Assembly (NCBI RefSeq): GCF_015680235.1
Contig: NZ_JADLJL010000018.1
Coordinates: forward strand, 31,907-95,906
Length of the DNA stretch: 64,000 nucleotides
DNA from: Pseudomonas guariconensis
Lineage (GTDB): Bacteria; Pseudomonadota; Gammaproteobacteria; Pseudomonadales; Pseudomonadaceae
Reading direction: 5' to 3'
The notes beneath the pieces are model-generated. The model had not been told where the DNA came from. It worked only from the letters and a program-made list of their open reading frames with translations, and searched no databases. Position numbers and translations under genes: made by a program. This document shows positions 44,294 to 53,878 of this stretch, in pieces; within the stretch, counting starts at the first letter, position 1; every line of letters starts with the position of its first letter.

Positions 44294-46180
44294 TTACTCC
44301 ACCTCGCAGAATTCATTGGCCGGCGACCCATCGGCATTGAGTTGCAGCACCCGCGCCGGTCGCCCTTGTTCGTCGAAGAACACCTGCCCCAACCCTGCAC
44401 TGTTCCACAGCCGTTCACCGGCCTGGCTGCGGCTGGGCGTGCGCGGCACCACCTCCATCTGCCGGCGCTTGGTGAACCAGTTGAGCGGCGAGCGGGGCGC
44501 GTAGAGCCAGCGGTTCAGGCGATCCAGCACGTCCAGCAGGCGCTTGGGGAACTGGTTCTTGATACCGCTGCTGGTGATCTGCCACAGGTGTGGGCTGCGC
44601 TGTCGATGGCGGATCAGCACTTCATAGACGAATGAATAATGCACGTCACCGGAGAGGATCACGTAATGCCCCGGCGTGCGCGAGTGGCGGAAGATATTGA
44701 GGATGACCTGGGCCGCGCCACGATGGGCCATCCAGTTCTCGGCGTCCACCAGCAATGGGTAGCCCAGCCAGCTGAATACCCGCTGCACGGTCTCGATCAG
44801 CTTGACACCGAAGATCGGCGCCGGAGACACGATGATCGCCGAAGGGTGGTCGAGCAGCGCCTGCTGCAGCTCGCTCAGGGCTTCCCAATCCAGCAGGCCG
44901 GAGGGTTTCTTCAGGCTGCTTTCGCTGCGCCAGCGGCGGGTGCGGGTGTCGAGCACCAGCAGGGGCGGGGTACTGGGCAGGTTGAACTGCCAGCCCTGGA
45001 AGCGCAGGAGCTGGTCGATCAGCGCGTCATGCGCCGGGTGGTCCAGGTGCGCTTGCAGGGCCTGTTCTCCCAGGGCCTTGCTTTGTTCGACCAGTGCCTG
45101 GCAGCTGTCCGGGTCGTTGCCCCAGCCTTGGCAGAGCAGGTAGCCCAGCAGTGCATTGCCGATGATCCGGCGGGAGAACGGATTCCCGTAGGCGGTTTCC
45201 TCCCATTGTGCTGACAGGTTCCAGTCATCGGTGATGTCGTGGTCATCGAAGATCATCAGGCACGGTAGGTGGGCCATGACCCGCGCCACCTGACCGAGGT
45301 CCGCGGCGAACGCCTCGATCAGCGGCAACTCCTGGCGGTAGCGGGCCTGGCGCTTGTCGGTCAGGCCTGCGGGCATGTCCAGGCGCACCATCTGCCAGGG
45401 TGTTGGCGACCAGACCAGCAGGTACATGGCCATGACTTCAGCGAAGGTCACCAGATGGTTGTCGGCGTTGCTGCTGGAGAAGATCGGCTTGCGCTTGCCG
45501 CCGAAGAAGCGTTCGCGCAAGGTCTCGTTGCCCTCCTGGGCGGGCAGCAAGTCGGCGCGGTGGTAGTAGCAGGCCGGGTGGCGATACAGCTCGGCACTGT
45601 TGTTGACCAAGGCGCCTTCGAGGGTTTCCTGGAACAGGCCCAGGCGCTCCACGAGCCCATGGATAGCCCGCAACATGGGCCCCGCGACATCGTCGGCATA
45701 GACCTGGTCGCCGCTCATCAGCAGCAGCGCGGGGCGCTCCTGGGGCGGTTGGCCCTGTTTCAGCAAGCGGTCGGCGCAAAGCAGACCGTCGACGGCCGGG
45801 TGGTGGGGCTTGCGGCAGGAACCGTGGAGCAACTGGTCGATGCGTTCGCGCAACACGAAATTCGGCCGTTGCTGGCCTGGGTAGAGCAGGTGCGGTGCCC
45901 AGTCGGCGGTGCCCTGGGCGTCGCCCAGCAACAGGTCGTATTCGATCGCCACGTTGCACGGCAGCGGCGGATCGAACCGGATGTCCAGCAAGTGCACGAA
46001 CGCATGCGTGCCGATGGGCACCACCTCGCAATGGAGGTCGGTCGTGATGCCTGGGCAATCGAGGGTGAATTCAGGGCGAAGCGGTTGCGTGGCTACCAGC
46101 CAGATGACCAGGCGCTGGGGTTCCAGGCGGCGTAGCACGGGGCCGGCGAGCACGAGGGGGAGCGGGGCGTCGATTGCCAT
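44294..46180 (-). CDS. PhoD-like metallophosphatase
   Basis: 628 residues from the ATG at 46180 (AGGA upstream). An ATG at 46228 would translate part of a REP element, so I reject it. An N-terminal beta domain (to ~150) is followed by a PhoD-like metallophosphoesterase: LLMSGDQVYADD, LMIFDDHDITDDWN, and SGDVHYSFVYEVL supply the metal-binding Asp and His residues. There is no Tat or Sec signal, unlike exported PhoD, so it looks cytosolic. Substrate unknown. Single gene. Confidence 0.88.
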   Translation of the reverse strand: MAIDAPLPLVLAGPVLRRLEPQRLVIWLVATQPLRPEFTLDCPGITTDLHCEVVPIGTHAFVHLLDIRFDPPLPCNVAIEYDLLLGDAQGTADWAPHLLYPGQQRPNFVLRERIDQLLHGSCRKPHHPAVDGLLCADRLLKQGQPPQERPALLLMSGDQVYADDVAGPMLRAIHGLVERLGLFQETLEGALVNNSAELYRHPACYYHRADLLPAQEGNETLRERFFGGKRKPIFSSSNADNHLVTFAEVMAMYLLVWSPTPWQMVRLDMPAGLTDKRQARYRQELPLIEAFAADLGQVARVMAHLPCLMIFDDHDITDDWNLSAQWEETAYGNPFSRRIIGNALLGYLLCQGWGNDPDSCQALVEQSKALGEQALQAHLDHPAHDALIDQLLRFQGWQFNLPSTPPLLVLDTRTRRWRSESSLKKPSGLLDWEALSELQQALLDHPSAIIVSPAPIFGVKLIETVQRVFSWLGYPLLVDAENWMAHRGAAQVILNIFRHSRTPGHYVILSGDVHYSFVYEVLIRHRQRSPHLWQITSSGIKNQFPKRLLDVLDRLNRWLYAPRSPLNWFTKRRQMEVVPRTPSRSQAGERLWNSAGLGQVFFDEQGRPARVLQLNADGSPANEFCEVE

Positions 46181-46202
46181 TGATCCTGGTGTCTGTTCTA
46201 TC

Positions 46203-46272
46203 CAATCGCGGGGCAAGCCCGCTCCCACACGCTTGGCGCCAGCCCTGTGGGGGCGGGTTTGCCCCGCGATTG
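46203..46272. repeat. REP pair, inverted
   Basis: CAATCGCGGGGCAAGCCCGC plus TCCCACAC (46203-46230) faces CTGTGGGGGCGGGTTTGCCC plus CGCGATTG (46245-46272). Near-perfect 28-bp arms, 14-nt loop. It lies just before the PhoD-like start and provides a false upstream start in that frame. Confidence 0.8.
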
Positions 46273-46321
46273 CGTCGGTAGATTCATAGGGAAAGGCCCG
46301 GTAACGGCCCCCAACGACAAC

Positions 46322-46350
46322 GGGCGGAAAATGCTCGGCATTTCCCGCCC
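46322..46350 (-). terminator. Hairpin after tal
   Basis: GGGCGGAAAATGC (46322-46334) pairs with GCATTTCCCGCCC (46338-46350), 12 of 13 positions, 3-nt loop, no long T tail. It lies 22 nt after the tal stop. Confidence 0.65.
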
Positions 46351-46371
46351 GCCGGGCAAGCCAGATTTGTA

Positions 46372-47298
46372 TCAGGCCTTTTCAGCCATCAGCGCTTCGA
46401 GCTTCTCTTGGTCGCGGGCGAACTGGCGAATACCTTCGGCCAGTTTCTCGGTGCCCATGGCGTCTTCGTTCATCGCCCAACGGAATTGGCTTTCGCTCAA
46501 GTGCTGCTTGGCTTCACCGGCATTGCCCGGCTGGAGCACGCGGGGCAGTTGGCCCTGGTCGTCGCTCAACTGTTGCAGCAATTCGGGGCTGATGGTCAGG
46601 CGGTCGCAGCCGGCCAACTGCTCGATCTGGCCGATGTTGCGGAAGCTCGCGCCCATGACCACGGTGTCGTAGCCATTGGCCTTGTAGTAGTTGTAGATGC
46701 GTGTCACCGACTGCACGCCCGGGTCTTCGGCGCCGACGTATTCCTTGCCGGTGCTTTTCTTGTACCAGTCGTAGATACGGCCCACGAACGGCGAGATCAG
46801 GAACACCCCCGCATCGGCGCAGGCCTGGGCCTGGGCGAAGGAGAACAGCAGGGTCAGGTTGGTCTGGATGCCTTCCTTTTCCAGCTTCTCGGCGGCGCGG
46901 ATGCCTTCCCAGGTGGAGGCCAGCTTGATCAGCACGCGGTCACGCGGCACGCCGGCCTTTTCGTACAGCTCGATCAATTGGCGGGCCTTGGCCAGCAGGG
47001 CAGGTTCGTCGAACGACAGGCGCGCATCCACTTCGGTGGAGATACGCCCCGGGATGACCTTGAGGATACCCGAGCCCACGGCCACGGCGAACGTGTCGCA
47101 GGCCAGGTCCACATTGCCCTTGGCATCGCGCTTCACCTGCTTGAGCAGGTCCGCGTAACCCGGGATCGCCGCAGCCTTGAGCAACAGCGAAGGGTTGGTG
47201 GTGGCGTCGACCGGCTTGAGGCGGGTGATGGCGTCCAGGTCCCCGGTGTCGGCGACCACGGTGGTGAACTGCTTGAGTTGTTCCAGCTTGGAGGTCAT
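46372..47298 (-). CDS. tal: Transaldolase
   Basis: 308 residues from the ATG at 47298. Class I (TalB type): [31 protein letters not shown] at the N terminus, the Schiff-base Lys in [16 protein letters not shown], then [28 protein letters not shown]. It moves dihydroxyacetone units between sedoheptulose-7-P and glyceraldehyde-3-P in the pentose phosphate pathway. Single gene between the PhoD-like gene and dusA, all leftward. Confidence 0.97.
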   Translation of the reverse strand: MTSKLEQLKQFTTVVADTGDLDAITRLKPVDATTNPSLLLKAAAIPGYADLLKQVKRDAKGNVDLACDTFAVAVGSGILKVIPGRISTEVDARLSFDEPALLAKARQLIELYEKAGVPRDRVLIKLASTWEGIRAAEKLEKEGIQTNLTLLFSFAQAQACADAGVFLISPFVGRIYDWYKKSTGKEYVGAEDPGVQSVTRIYNYYKANGYDTVVMGASFRNIGQIEQLAGCDRLTISPELLQQLSDDQGQLPRVLQPGNAGEAKQHLSESQFRWAMNEDAMGTEKLAEGIRQFARDQEKLEALMAEKA

Positions 47299-47420
47299 GG
47301 GCGTGCTCTGTCCTGTGCAATGACTCGACATTACCCGAGCCCCGACAGCCACTCAAGGGCCGGCGGGGCAGGTCGGGCGAGGGAATGAAGGTTCGAGTCG
47401 AAAGCGCGCCCGGGGTTCCG

Positions 47421-48431
47421 TCAGCGGCCCTGCAGCAGCTCGGCGGCTTGGTCGAGCACGGCCAATGGGTCCTGGGCCTTGTGGATGTCTGCCGACAGCA
47501 GCTGGCGGAAGCGCCGCGCACCCGGGAAGCCCTGGCCCAGGCCGAGGATATGGCGCGTGATGTGGTGGATGGCCCCGCCGCTTTGCATGTGCGCGACGAT
47601 ATAGGGGCGCAGTTGCACCATCGCTTCGCTGCGGCTGACCACCGGAGCCTCGCTGCCGAACAGCTGCTGGTCCACGTCGGCCAGCAAGTAAGGGTTGTGG
47701 TACGCCTCGCGCCCCAGCATCACCCCATCGAAGGTCTGAAGGTGCGCGTGGCATTCCTCCAGCGTCTTGATACCGCCGTTGAGCACCAGCTCCAGGTCCG
47801 GGAAGTCGGCCTTGAGCTGCGCCGCCACGTCATAGCGCAGCGGCGGGATCTCACGGTTCTCCTTGGGCGACAGGCCCTCGAGGATGGCGATGCGCGCATG
47901 CACGGTGAAGCTGCGGCAACCGGCATCACGCACCTGGCCGACGAAGTCGCACAGCTCGGCATAGCTGTCGCGGCCGTTGATGCCGATGCGGTGCTTGACC
48001 GTGACCGGAATAGTCACCGCATCGCGCATGGCCTTGACGCAATCGGCCACCAACGCCGGGTGGCCCATCAGGCAGGCGCCGATCATATTGTTCTGCACCC
48101 GGTCGCTGGGGCAGCCGACATTGAGGTTGACCTCGTCGTAGCCCGCCTCCTCGGCCAACCGCGCACAGGCCGCCAGCTCCGCCGGCACACTGCCGCCCAG
48201 CTGCAGGGCCAGCGGGTGCTCGGACACATCGTGGCGCAGGAAACGGTGGGCATCGTTGTGCAGCAGCGCGCCGGTGGTGACCATCTCGGTGTAGAGCAGG
48301 GTGTGCTTGGAGAGCAGGCGCAGGAAGAACCGGCAGTGGCGGTCGGTCCAGTCCATCATCGGCGCAACGCTGAAGCGGCGGGAGGGCTCAGGGCGAGCAA
48401 TGGTCAGGGTGGTGGCGTTTTCAGCTGGCAT
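47421..48431 (-). CDS. dusA: tRNA-dihydrouridine(20/20a) synthase DusA
   Basis: 336 residues. FMN TIM barrel: SVAPMMDWTDRHCRFFLRLL, NLNVGCPSDRVQNNMIGACLM with the catalytic Cys after the GCPS motif region, VKHRIGINGRDSY, FTVHARIAILEGLSPKENR, NGGIKTLEE, DGVMLGREAYHNPYLL. It reduces U20 and U20a in the tRNA D-loop with NADPH. The ribosome site before the ATG is weak. Confidence 0.95.
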   Translation of the reverse strand: MPAENATTLTIARPEPSRRFSVAPMMDWTDRHCRFFLRLLSKHTLLYTEMVTTGALLHNDAHRFLRHDVSEHPLALQLGGSVPAELAACARLAEEAGYDEVNLNVGCPSDRVQNNMIGACLMGHPALVADCVKAMRDAVTIPVTVKHRIGINGRDSYAELCDFVGQVRDAGCRSFTVHARIAILEGLSPKENREIPPLRYDVAAQLKADFPDLELVLNGGIKTLEECHAHLQTFDGVMLGREAYHNPYLLADVDQQLFGSEAPVVSRSEAMVQLRPYIVAHMQSGGAIHHITRHILGLGQGFPGARRFRQLLSADIHKAQDPLAVLDQAAELLQGR

Positions 48432-48844
48432 GGTTCACGGCGGGTAACGGGGCGGACGGAAGTGTCTGCGGCGCAGGGTGTCGGTCGGACGCGCTGGAGA
48501 AGAGTGCGAAAGCGGCCGTTACATTGTTCGGCGCTGCTCCGAAGACAGTCGGGCCATAGTCTATCAAGAGTGGCGGTCGTTTACCTCTTGGAAGGAGCCT
48601 CGACCGTCGGTCGCTCCGGTCCAGCGGGTGGATTCGGTCATTCACCCATTTGCCATGGCCGCGAAAAGTCATGCTGATGGGGTGGTCGGGTTGAAGCGAA
48701 AAACAGTTGGCTCCTACAGCACCAGGCAAAAAGCCTTCCAGCACCCCGCGTCGGTTTCAGGATGTGCCCTGTCGCTTGGGTGCAAATCTCCAGCGCCAGG
48801 GCTGCCATGCTTTAAGGATGCCTAGGGAACCAGTGCGCGCAGAC
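48432..48844. other. 413-nt spacer between dusA and the fds leader
   Basis: No supported gene on either strand; short open frames lack ribosome sites. No REP unit. It must hold the divergent dusA and fds promoters, but I cannot assign -35/-10 pairs with confidence, nor a sigma-54 GG-N10-GC pair. Confidence 0.5.
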
Positions 48845-48942
48845 GCATGGCCATGGGCACGGAGGGCGTCCGTAACCATGCAACCGTGACATGGCCGGTG
48901 CGCCGCAGCAGAAGACACCGGCGGCCTGCCCAGGGAGGCAGG
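48845..48942 (+). promoter_or_regulatory. Structured 5' leader of fdsGBAD, riboswitch candidate
   Basis: Four stems: GCATGG (48845-48850) with CCATGC (48876-48881), enclosing ACGGA-GGGCG-TCCGT (48859-48873); CCGGTG (48895-48900) with CACCGG (48916-48921); CCTGCC (48925-48930) with GGCAGG (48937-48942). CCATG (48876-48880) can instead pair with CATGG (48890-48894) around CAACCGTGA, so two folds exclude each other. It ends 28 nt before the fdsG ATG. The operon needs molybdopterin, so a Moco-type element is the first guess; I cannot match it to that consensus by eye. Confidence 0.45.
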
Positions 48943-48969
48943 TCGGTCCGTGATGCCGAGGTCCGCTGT

Positions 48970-49452
48970 ATGCCTGATGAGACGCTTCACCTGCCATTGA
49001 TCCAGACCGTGCTGGAACGCTTCAAGGACACCCCCGGTGCCTTGCTGCCGATCCTCCACGCCATCCAGGAAGGCGCGGGCTATGTGCCCGATGGCGCCGT
49101 TCCCGACATCGCCCATGCTCTGAACCTCAGCCAGGCCGAGGTACGCGGGGTGATCAGTTTCTACCACGATTTCCATACCACGCCGCCGGCGCGCCATACC
49201 CTGCGCCTGTGCCGGGCCGAGTCTTGCCAGAGTCGTGGGGCCGAGGCGCTCGCCGCGCAGCTGCGCGAACAGCTGGCGCTGGACGACCATGGTACCAGCG
49301 CCGATGGCGCGATCAGCCTGCGACCGGTGTACTGCCTGGGCGCCTGCGCCTGCTCGCCAGCCCTGGAGCTCGATGGCCAGTTGCATGCCCGTATCACCCC
49401 TGAACGCTTGCGTTCCCTGGTCAATGGCTGCCTGGAGGACGAAGCATGCTGA
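48970..49452 (+). CDS. fdsG: Formate dehydrogenase gamma subunit FdsG (NuoE-like)
   Basis: 160 residues from the ATG at 48970 (GAGG 9 nt upstream). A thioredoxin-like [2Fe-2S] protein: HAIQEGAGYVPDGAVPDIAHAL, then the cluster Cys residues in LRLCRAESCQSRGAEAL and VYCLGACACSPAL (C-x4-C and C-x3-C). It relays electrons with FdsB from the molybdenum site to NAD. Its last 7 nt overlap fdsB. Confidence 0.93.
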   Translation: MPDETLHLPLIQTVLERFKDTPGALLPILHAIQEGAGYVPDGAVPDIAHALNLSQAEVRGVISFYHDFHTTPPARHTLRLCRAESCQSRGAEALAAQLREQLALDDHGTSADGAISLRPVYCLGACACSPALELDGQLHARITPERLRSLVNGCLEDEAC

Positions 49453-51005
49453 AGCTGTTCATTCCCTGCGATTCGATCGCCCGCGCCGTCGGTGCCGACC
49501 AGGTCGTCGAAGCCTTGGCCCGCGAGGCCGAACGTCGGCAGTTGCCGGTAGACATCCAGCGCACCAGTTCCCGTGGCTTGTACTGGCTGGAGCCGCTGGT
49601 CGAAGTGGAGCAGACCGATGGCCGCCACGGTTTCGGCCCGGTCAGCGTCGATGACGTGCCTGGCCTGTTGGATGCGCTGGCCGGTGAGCCTGCCAAGCAT
49701 TCGCTGGCCCTGGGGCCGGTCGAAGACATTCCGTACCTCAAGACCCAGCAGCGCCTGCTGTTTGCCCGTGCCGGCATCACCCGGCCGCTGTCGCTGGACG
49801 ACTACCGCGCCCACGGCGGTTTCGAGGGCCTGGCCCGGGCCGTTGCGCTCGATGGCGCCGAAGTGGTCGCCGCCGTGCTGGACTCCGGCCTGCGTGGCCG
49901 TGGCGGCGCGGCGTTCCCGGCCGGTATCAAGTGGCGCACCGTGCGTGACGCCCGTGCAGAACAGAAGTACGTGGTGTGCAACGCCGACGAAGGCGACTCC
50001 GGTACCTTCGCCGACCGCATGCTGATGGAAGGTGACCCCTTCCTGCTGATCGAAGGCATGGCCATTGCCGGTCTCGCCGTGGGCGCGACCATGGGCTACA
50101 TCTACGTGCGTTCCGAATACCCGGATGCGATCCGCGTGCTGAACCAGGCCTTCGACATCGCCCGTGAGGCAGGTTACCTGGGCAATGACGTCGCTGGCGG
50201 CGGCAAGGCCTTCGACCTGGAAGTGCGGGTCGGTGCCGGTGCCTATATCTGCGGTGAGGAAACCGCGCTGCTGGAATCCATCGAAGGCAAGCGTGGCATC
50301 GTCCGTGCCAAGCCGCCGCTGCCCGCGCTCGAGGGCCTGTTCGGCCTGCCGACGCTGGTGCACAACGTGCTCACCCTGGCCTCGGTGCCGGTGATCATGG
50401 CCAAGGGCTCGGCGTTCTACCGCGACTTCGGCATGGGCCGCTCGCTGGGCACCATGCCGTTCCAGCTGGCAGGCAACATTCGCCAGGGCGGCCTGGTCGA
50501 GCGCGCTTTCGGCCTGACCCTGCGCGAACTGGTGGAAGGCTATGGCGGTGGTACCGCCAGCGGCCGGCCGTTGAAGGCTGCGCAGGTGGGTGGCCCGTTG
50601 GGCGCCTGGGTGCCGCCCAGCGCCTTCGACACGCCGATGGACTACGAGGCCTTCGCCGCCATCGGCGCGATGCTCGGCCACGGTGGCGTGGTCGTCGCCG
50701 ACGACACCCTGAACATGGCCAGCATGGCCCGCTTCGCCATGCAGTTCTGTGCCGAGGAATCTTGCGGCAAGTGTACGCCGTGCCGAATCGGCTCGACCCG
50801 TGGCATGGAAGTGGTGGACCGGCTGATCGCCGCCACCGATGTCACCGAGCGTCAGAACCAGGCCCAACTGCTGCATGACCTGTGCGACACCATGCAGTAC
50901 GGCTCGCTGTGCGCCATGGGCGGGATGACCTCCTACCCGGTGGCCAGCGCCCTCAAGTATTTCCCCGCCGACTTCGGTCTGACCACTACGGAGGTCGCCC
51001 AGTGA
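49446..51005 (+). CDS. fdsB: Formate dehydrogenase beta subunit FdsB (NuoF-like, NADH site)
   Basis: 519 residues. An N-terminal thioredoxin-like part (residues 1-110) resembles a second NuoE-type fold with its cluster Cys lost. Then come the NADH/FMN site LRGRGGAAFPAGIKW and VCNADEGDSGTFADR, AYICGEETALLESIEGKRG, and the [4Fe-4S] Cys motif EESCGKCTPCRIG with SLCAMGG. It passes electrons to NAD+. It starts inside fdsG and ends overlapping fdsA by 4 nt. Confidence 0.95.
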   Translation: MLKLFIPCDSIARAVGADQVVEALAREAERRQLPVDIQRTSSRGLYWLEPLVEVEQTDGRHGFGPVSVDDVPGLLDALAGEPAKHSLALGPVEDIPYLKTQQRLLFARAGITRPLSLDDYRAHGGFEGLARAVALDGAEVVAAVLDSGLRGRGGAAFPAGIKWRTVRDARAEQKYVVCNADEGDSGTFADRMLMEGDPFLLIEGMAIAGLAVGATMGYIYVRSEYPDAIRVLNQAFDIAREAGYLGNDVAGGGKAFDLEVRVGAGAYICGEETALLESIEGKRGIVRAKPPLPALEGLFGLPTLVHNVLTLASVPVIMAKGSAFYRDFGMGRSLGTMPFQLAGNIRQGGLVERAFGLTLRELVEGYGGGTASGRPLKAAQVGGPLGAWVPPSAFDTPMDYEAFAAIGAMLGHGGVVVADDTLNMASMARFAMQFCAEESCGKCTPCRIGSTRGMEVVDRLIAATDVTERQNQAQLLHDLCDTMQYGSLCAMGGMTSYPVASALKYFPADFGLTTTEVAQ

Positions 51006-53878
51006 TCAATTTCTTCGACCCCGCCAGCGACATCGACCTGGGGACGCCTGCCCGCGAAAGCGATGTGCAGGTCAACCTGGTCATCGATGGCCGTGAAATC
51101 AGTGTGCCTGCCGGCACCTCGGTGATGCGTGCCGCGGCGCTGCTGGGCACCACCATTCCCAAGCTCTGCGCCACCGACAGCCTGGAGGCCTTCGGCTCCT
51201 GCCGCATGTGCGTGGTGGAAATCGAGGGCATGCGCGGTTACCCGGCATCCTGCACCACACCCGTCACCGAGGGCATGGTGGTGCGTACCCAGACCTCACG
51301 CCTGGCCGACCTGCGCCGCAACGTGATGGAGCTGTACATCTCCGACCACCCGCTGGACTGCCTGACCTGCTCGGCCAACGGCAACTGCGAGCTGCAGACC
51401 GTCGCCGGCCAGGTGGGCCTGCGCGAGGTGCGCTACGGCTACGAGGGCGAAAACCACCTGGACGAAAAGAAGGACGTCTCCAACCCGTACTTCGACTACG
51501 AGCCGAGCAAGTGCATCGTCTGCAACCGCTGCGTACGTGCCTGCGAAGAAATCCAGGGCACCTTCGCCCTGACCATCACCGGCCGTGGCTTCGAGTCGCG
51601 TGTGGCAGCAGCTGGCGGTGACAACTTCCTAGAGTCCGAATGCGTCTCCTGCGGTGCCTGCGTGCAGGCCTGCCCGACCGCGACCTTGAGCGAGAAGAGC
51701 CTTATCCAGCTCGGCCAGCCCGAGCGCGCCGTGATCACCACCTGCGCCTATTGCGGCGTGGGCTGCTCGTTCCGCGCCGAGATGAAGGGCGACCAACTGG
51801 TGCGCATGGTCCCGGACAAGAACGGCGGCGCCAACCATGGCCATGCCTGCGTCAAGGGCCGCTTCGCCTGGGGCTATGCCACCCACCCGGATCGCGTCAC
51901 CAAGCCGATGATCCGCAAGCACATCAACGACCCGTGGCAGGAAGTCAGCTGGGACGAAGCGGTCAACTACGCGGCCAGCGAGTTCCGTCGCATCCAGCTC
52001 AAGTACGGGCGTGATTCCATCGGCGGCATCACTTCCAGCCGCTGCACCAACGAAGAAGCCTACCTGGTGCAGAAGCTGGTACGCGCCGCCTTCGGCAACA
52101 ACAACGTCGACACCTGCGCGCGCGTCTGCCACTCGCCGACCGGCTATGGCCTGAAGCAGACCCTGGGCGAGTCGGCCGGTACCCAGAGCTTCGACTCGGT
52201 GATGCAGGCCGACGTGGTGCTGGTGATCGGTGCCAACCCCACCGACGCCCACCCAGTGTTCGGCTCCCAGCTCAAGCGTCGCCTGCGTCAGGGCGCGCGG
52301 CTGATCGTCATCGACCCGCGCCGGATCGACCTGGTGGATTCGCCTCACGCCCGCGCCGAGCTGCACCTGCAGCTGCGTCCGGGCACCAACGTGGCCATGC
52401 TCAATGCCCTGGCCCATGTGATCGTCACCGAAGGCCTGGTCGACCAGCCGTTCGTCGATGCTCGCTGCGAGGCGGCAGACTTCGCCCGTTGGCGCGACTT
52501 CGTCAGCCTCCCGGAAAACGCACCTGAAGTGCTCGGCCCGGTCTGCGGCGTGCCGGCCGAACAGATCCGCGAAGCGGCTCGCCTGTACGCCACCGGCGGC
52601 AACGCGGCGATTTACTACGGCCTGGGCGTCACCGAGCACAGCCAGGGCAGTACCGCGGTGATGGGCATCGCCAACCTGGCCATGGCCACCGGCAACGTCG
52701 GCCGCGAAGGCGTGGGCGTGAACCCGCTGCGTGGGCAGAACAACGTCCAGGGCTCCTGCGACATGGGCTCCTTCCCCCACGAGCTGCCTGGCTACCGGCA
52801 CATCTCCAACGAGACCGTGCGCAGCGAGTTCGAACAGGCCTGGGGCGTGACCCTGCAGCCCGACCCGGGCCTGCGCATCCCCAACATGTTCGAGGCGGCC
52901 CTGGACGGCAGCTTCAAGGCGCTCTACTGCCAGGGCGAGGACATCGCCCAGAGCGACCCCAACACCCAGCATGTCACCGCCGCCTTGATGGCCATGGAGT
53001 GCGTGGTGGTACAGGACATCTTCCTCAACGAGACCGCCAAGTTCGCCCACGTATTCCTGCCGGGCAGCTCGTTCCTCGAGAAGGACGGCACCTTCACCAA
53101 CGCCGAGCGCCGCATCTCGCGGGTACGCAAAGTCATGGAACCGCTGGCCGGCAAGGGCGACTGGGAAGCCACCGTGGCCCTGGCCAATGCGCTGGGCTAC
53201 AAGATGGACTACCGCCACCCCTCGGAAATCATGGATGAGATCGCGCGCCTGACCCCGACCTTCCACCGGGTCAGCTACGCCGAGCTCGACCGCCACGGCA
53301 GCCTGCAATGGCCGTGCAACGACGAGGCGCCGGATGGCACGCCGACCATGCACATCGACCAGTTCGTGCGTGGCAAGGGCCGCTTCATGCTGACCGGCTA
53401 CGTGCCGACCGACGAGAAGGTCAACAACCGCTTCCCGCTGTTGCTGACCACTGGGCGTATCCTCAGCCAGTACAACGTCGGCGCCCAGACCCGCCGTACC
53501 GAGAACGTTGCCTGGCATGCCCAGGACCGCCTGGAGATTCACCCGACCGACGCCGAGAGCCGTGGCATCAGCGATGGCGACTGGGTCGGCGTGGGCAGCC
53601 GGGCAGGGCAGACGGTGCTGCGTGCCAAGATCAGCAGCCGGGTCGCGCCGGGCGTGGTGTACACCACGTTCCACTTCCCCGAGTCCGGGGCCAACGTGAT
53701 CACCACCGATAACTCCGACTGGGCCACCAACTGCCCTGAGTACAAGGTCACGGCGGTGGAAGTGGTGCGGGTGTTCCAGCCGTCCGAATGGCAGAAGCGC
53801 TACCAGGCCTTCAGCGATGAACAGCAGCGGCTGCTCAAGGAACGCCGCCAAGCCGAGAAAGCCGAGGTGCGCCGATGA
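51002..53878 (+). CDS. fdsA: Formate dehydrogenase catalytic subunit FdsA (molybdenum bis-MGD)
   Basis: 958 residues from a GTG at 51002 that overlaps the fdsB stop, the length I recall for Rhodobacter FdsA. Order: [2Fe-2S] domain (GSCRMCVVEIEG), NuoG-type HPLDCLTCSANGNCEL, two ferredoxin [4Fe-4S] motifs (CIVCNRCVRACEE; CVSCGACVQACPTA), the proximal cluster CAYCGVGCSF with HACVKGRF, then the MGD-binding domain. The molybdenum ligand Cys and neighbouring His are in DTCARVCHSPTGYG. It oxidises formate to CO2. No twin-arginine signal: soluble and cytosolic. Confidence 0.96.
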   Translation: MINFFDPASDIDLGTPARESDVQVNLVIDGREISVPAGTSVMRAAALLGTTIPKLCATDSLEAFGSCRMCVVEIEGMRGYPASCTTPVTEGMVVRTQTSRLADLRRNVMELYISDHPLDCLTCSANGNCELQTVAGQVGLREVRYGYEGENHLDEKKDVSNPYFDYEPSKCIVCNRCVRACEEIQGTFALTITGRGFESRVAAAGGDNFLESECVSCGACVQACPTATLSEKSLIQLGQPERAVITTCAYCGVGCSFRAEMKGDQLVRMVPDKNGGANHGHACVKGRFAWGYATHPDRVTKPMIRKHINDPWQEVSWDEAVNYAASEFRRIQLKYGRDSIGGITSSRCTNEEAYLVQKLVRAAFGNNNVDTCARVCHSPTGYGLKQTLGESAGTQSFDSVMQADVVLVIGANPTDAHPVFGSQLKRRLRQGARLIVIDPRRIDLVDSPHARAELHLQLRPGTNVAMLNALAHVIVTEGLVDQPFVDARCEAADFARWRDFVSLPENAPEVLGPVCGVPAEQIREAARLYATGGNAAIYYGLGVTEHSQGSTAVMGIANLAMATGNVGREGVGVNPLRGQNNVQGSCDMGSFPHELPGYRHISNETVRSEFEQAWGVTLQPDPGLRIPNMFEAALDGSFKALYCQGEDIAQSDPNTQHVTAALMAMECVVVQDIFLNETAKFAHVFLPGSSFLEKDGTFTNAERRISRVRKVMEPLAGKGDWEATVALANALGYKMDYRHPSEIMDEIARLTPTFHRVSYAELDRHGSLQWPCNDEAPDGTPTMHIDQFVRGKGRFMLTGYVPTDEKVNNRFPLLLTTGRILSQYNVGAQTRRTENVAWHAQDRLEIHPTDAESRGISDGDWVGVGSRAGQTVLRAKISSRVAPGVVYTTFHFPESGANVITTDNSDWATNCPEYKVTAVEVVRVFQPSEWQKRYQAFSDEQQRLLKERRQAEKAEVRR

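Noticed and set aside
46181..46228. Earlier start of the PhoD-like gene
   Set aside because: The 16 extra codons translate part of a REP unit (MGAGLPRD...), a phrase that recurs wherever this REP is read in that frame. The ATG at 46180 has its own AGGA.
48432..48844. Possible small genes or sigma-54 promoter upstream of fds
   Set aside because: Short frames have no ribosome sites. No GG-N10-GC pair with the right flanks could be found.
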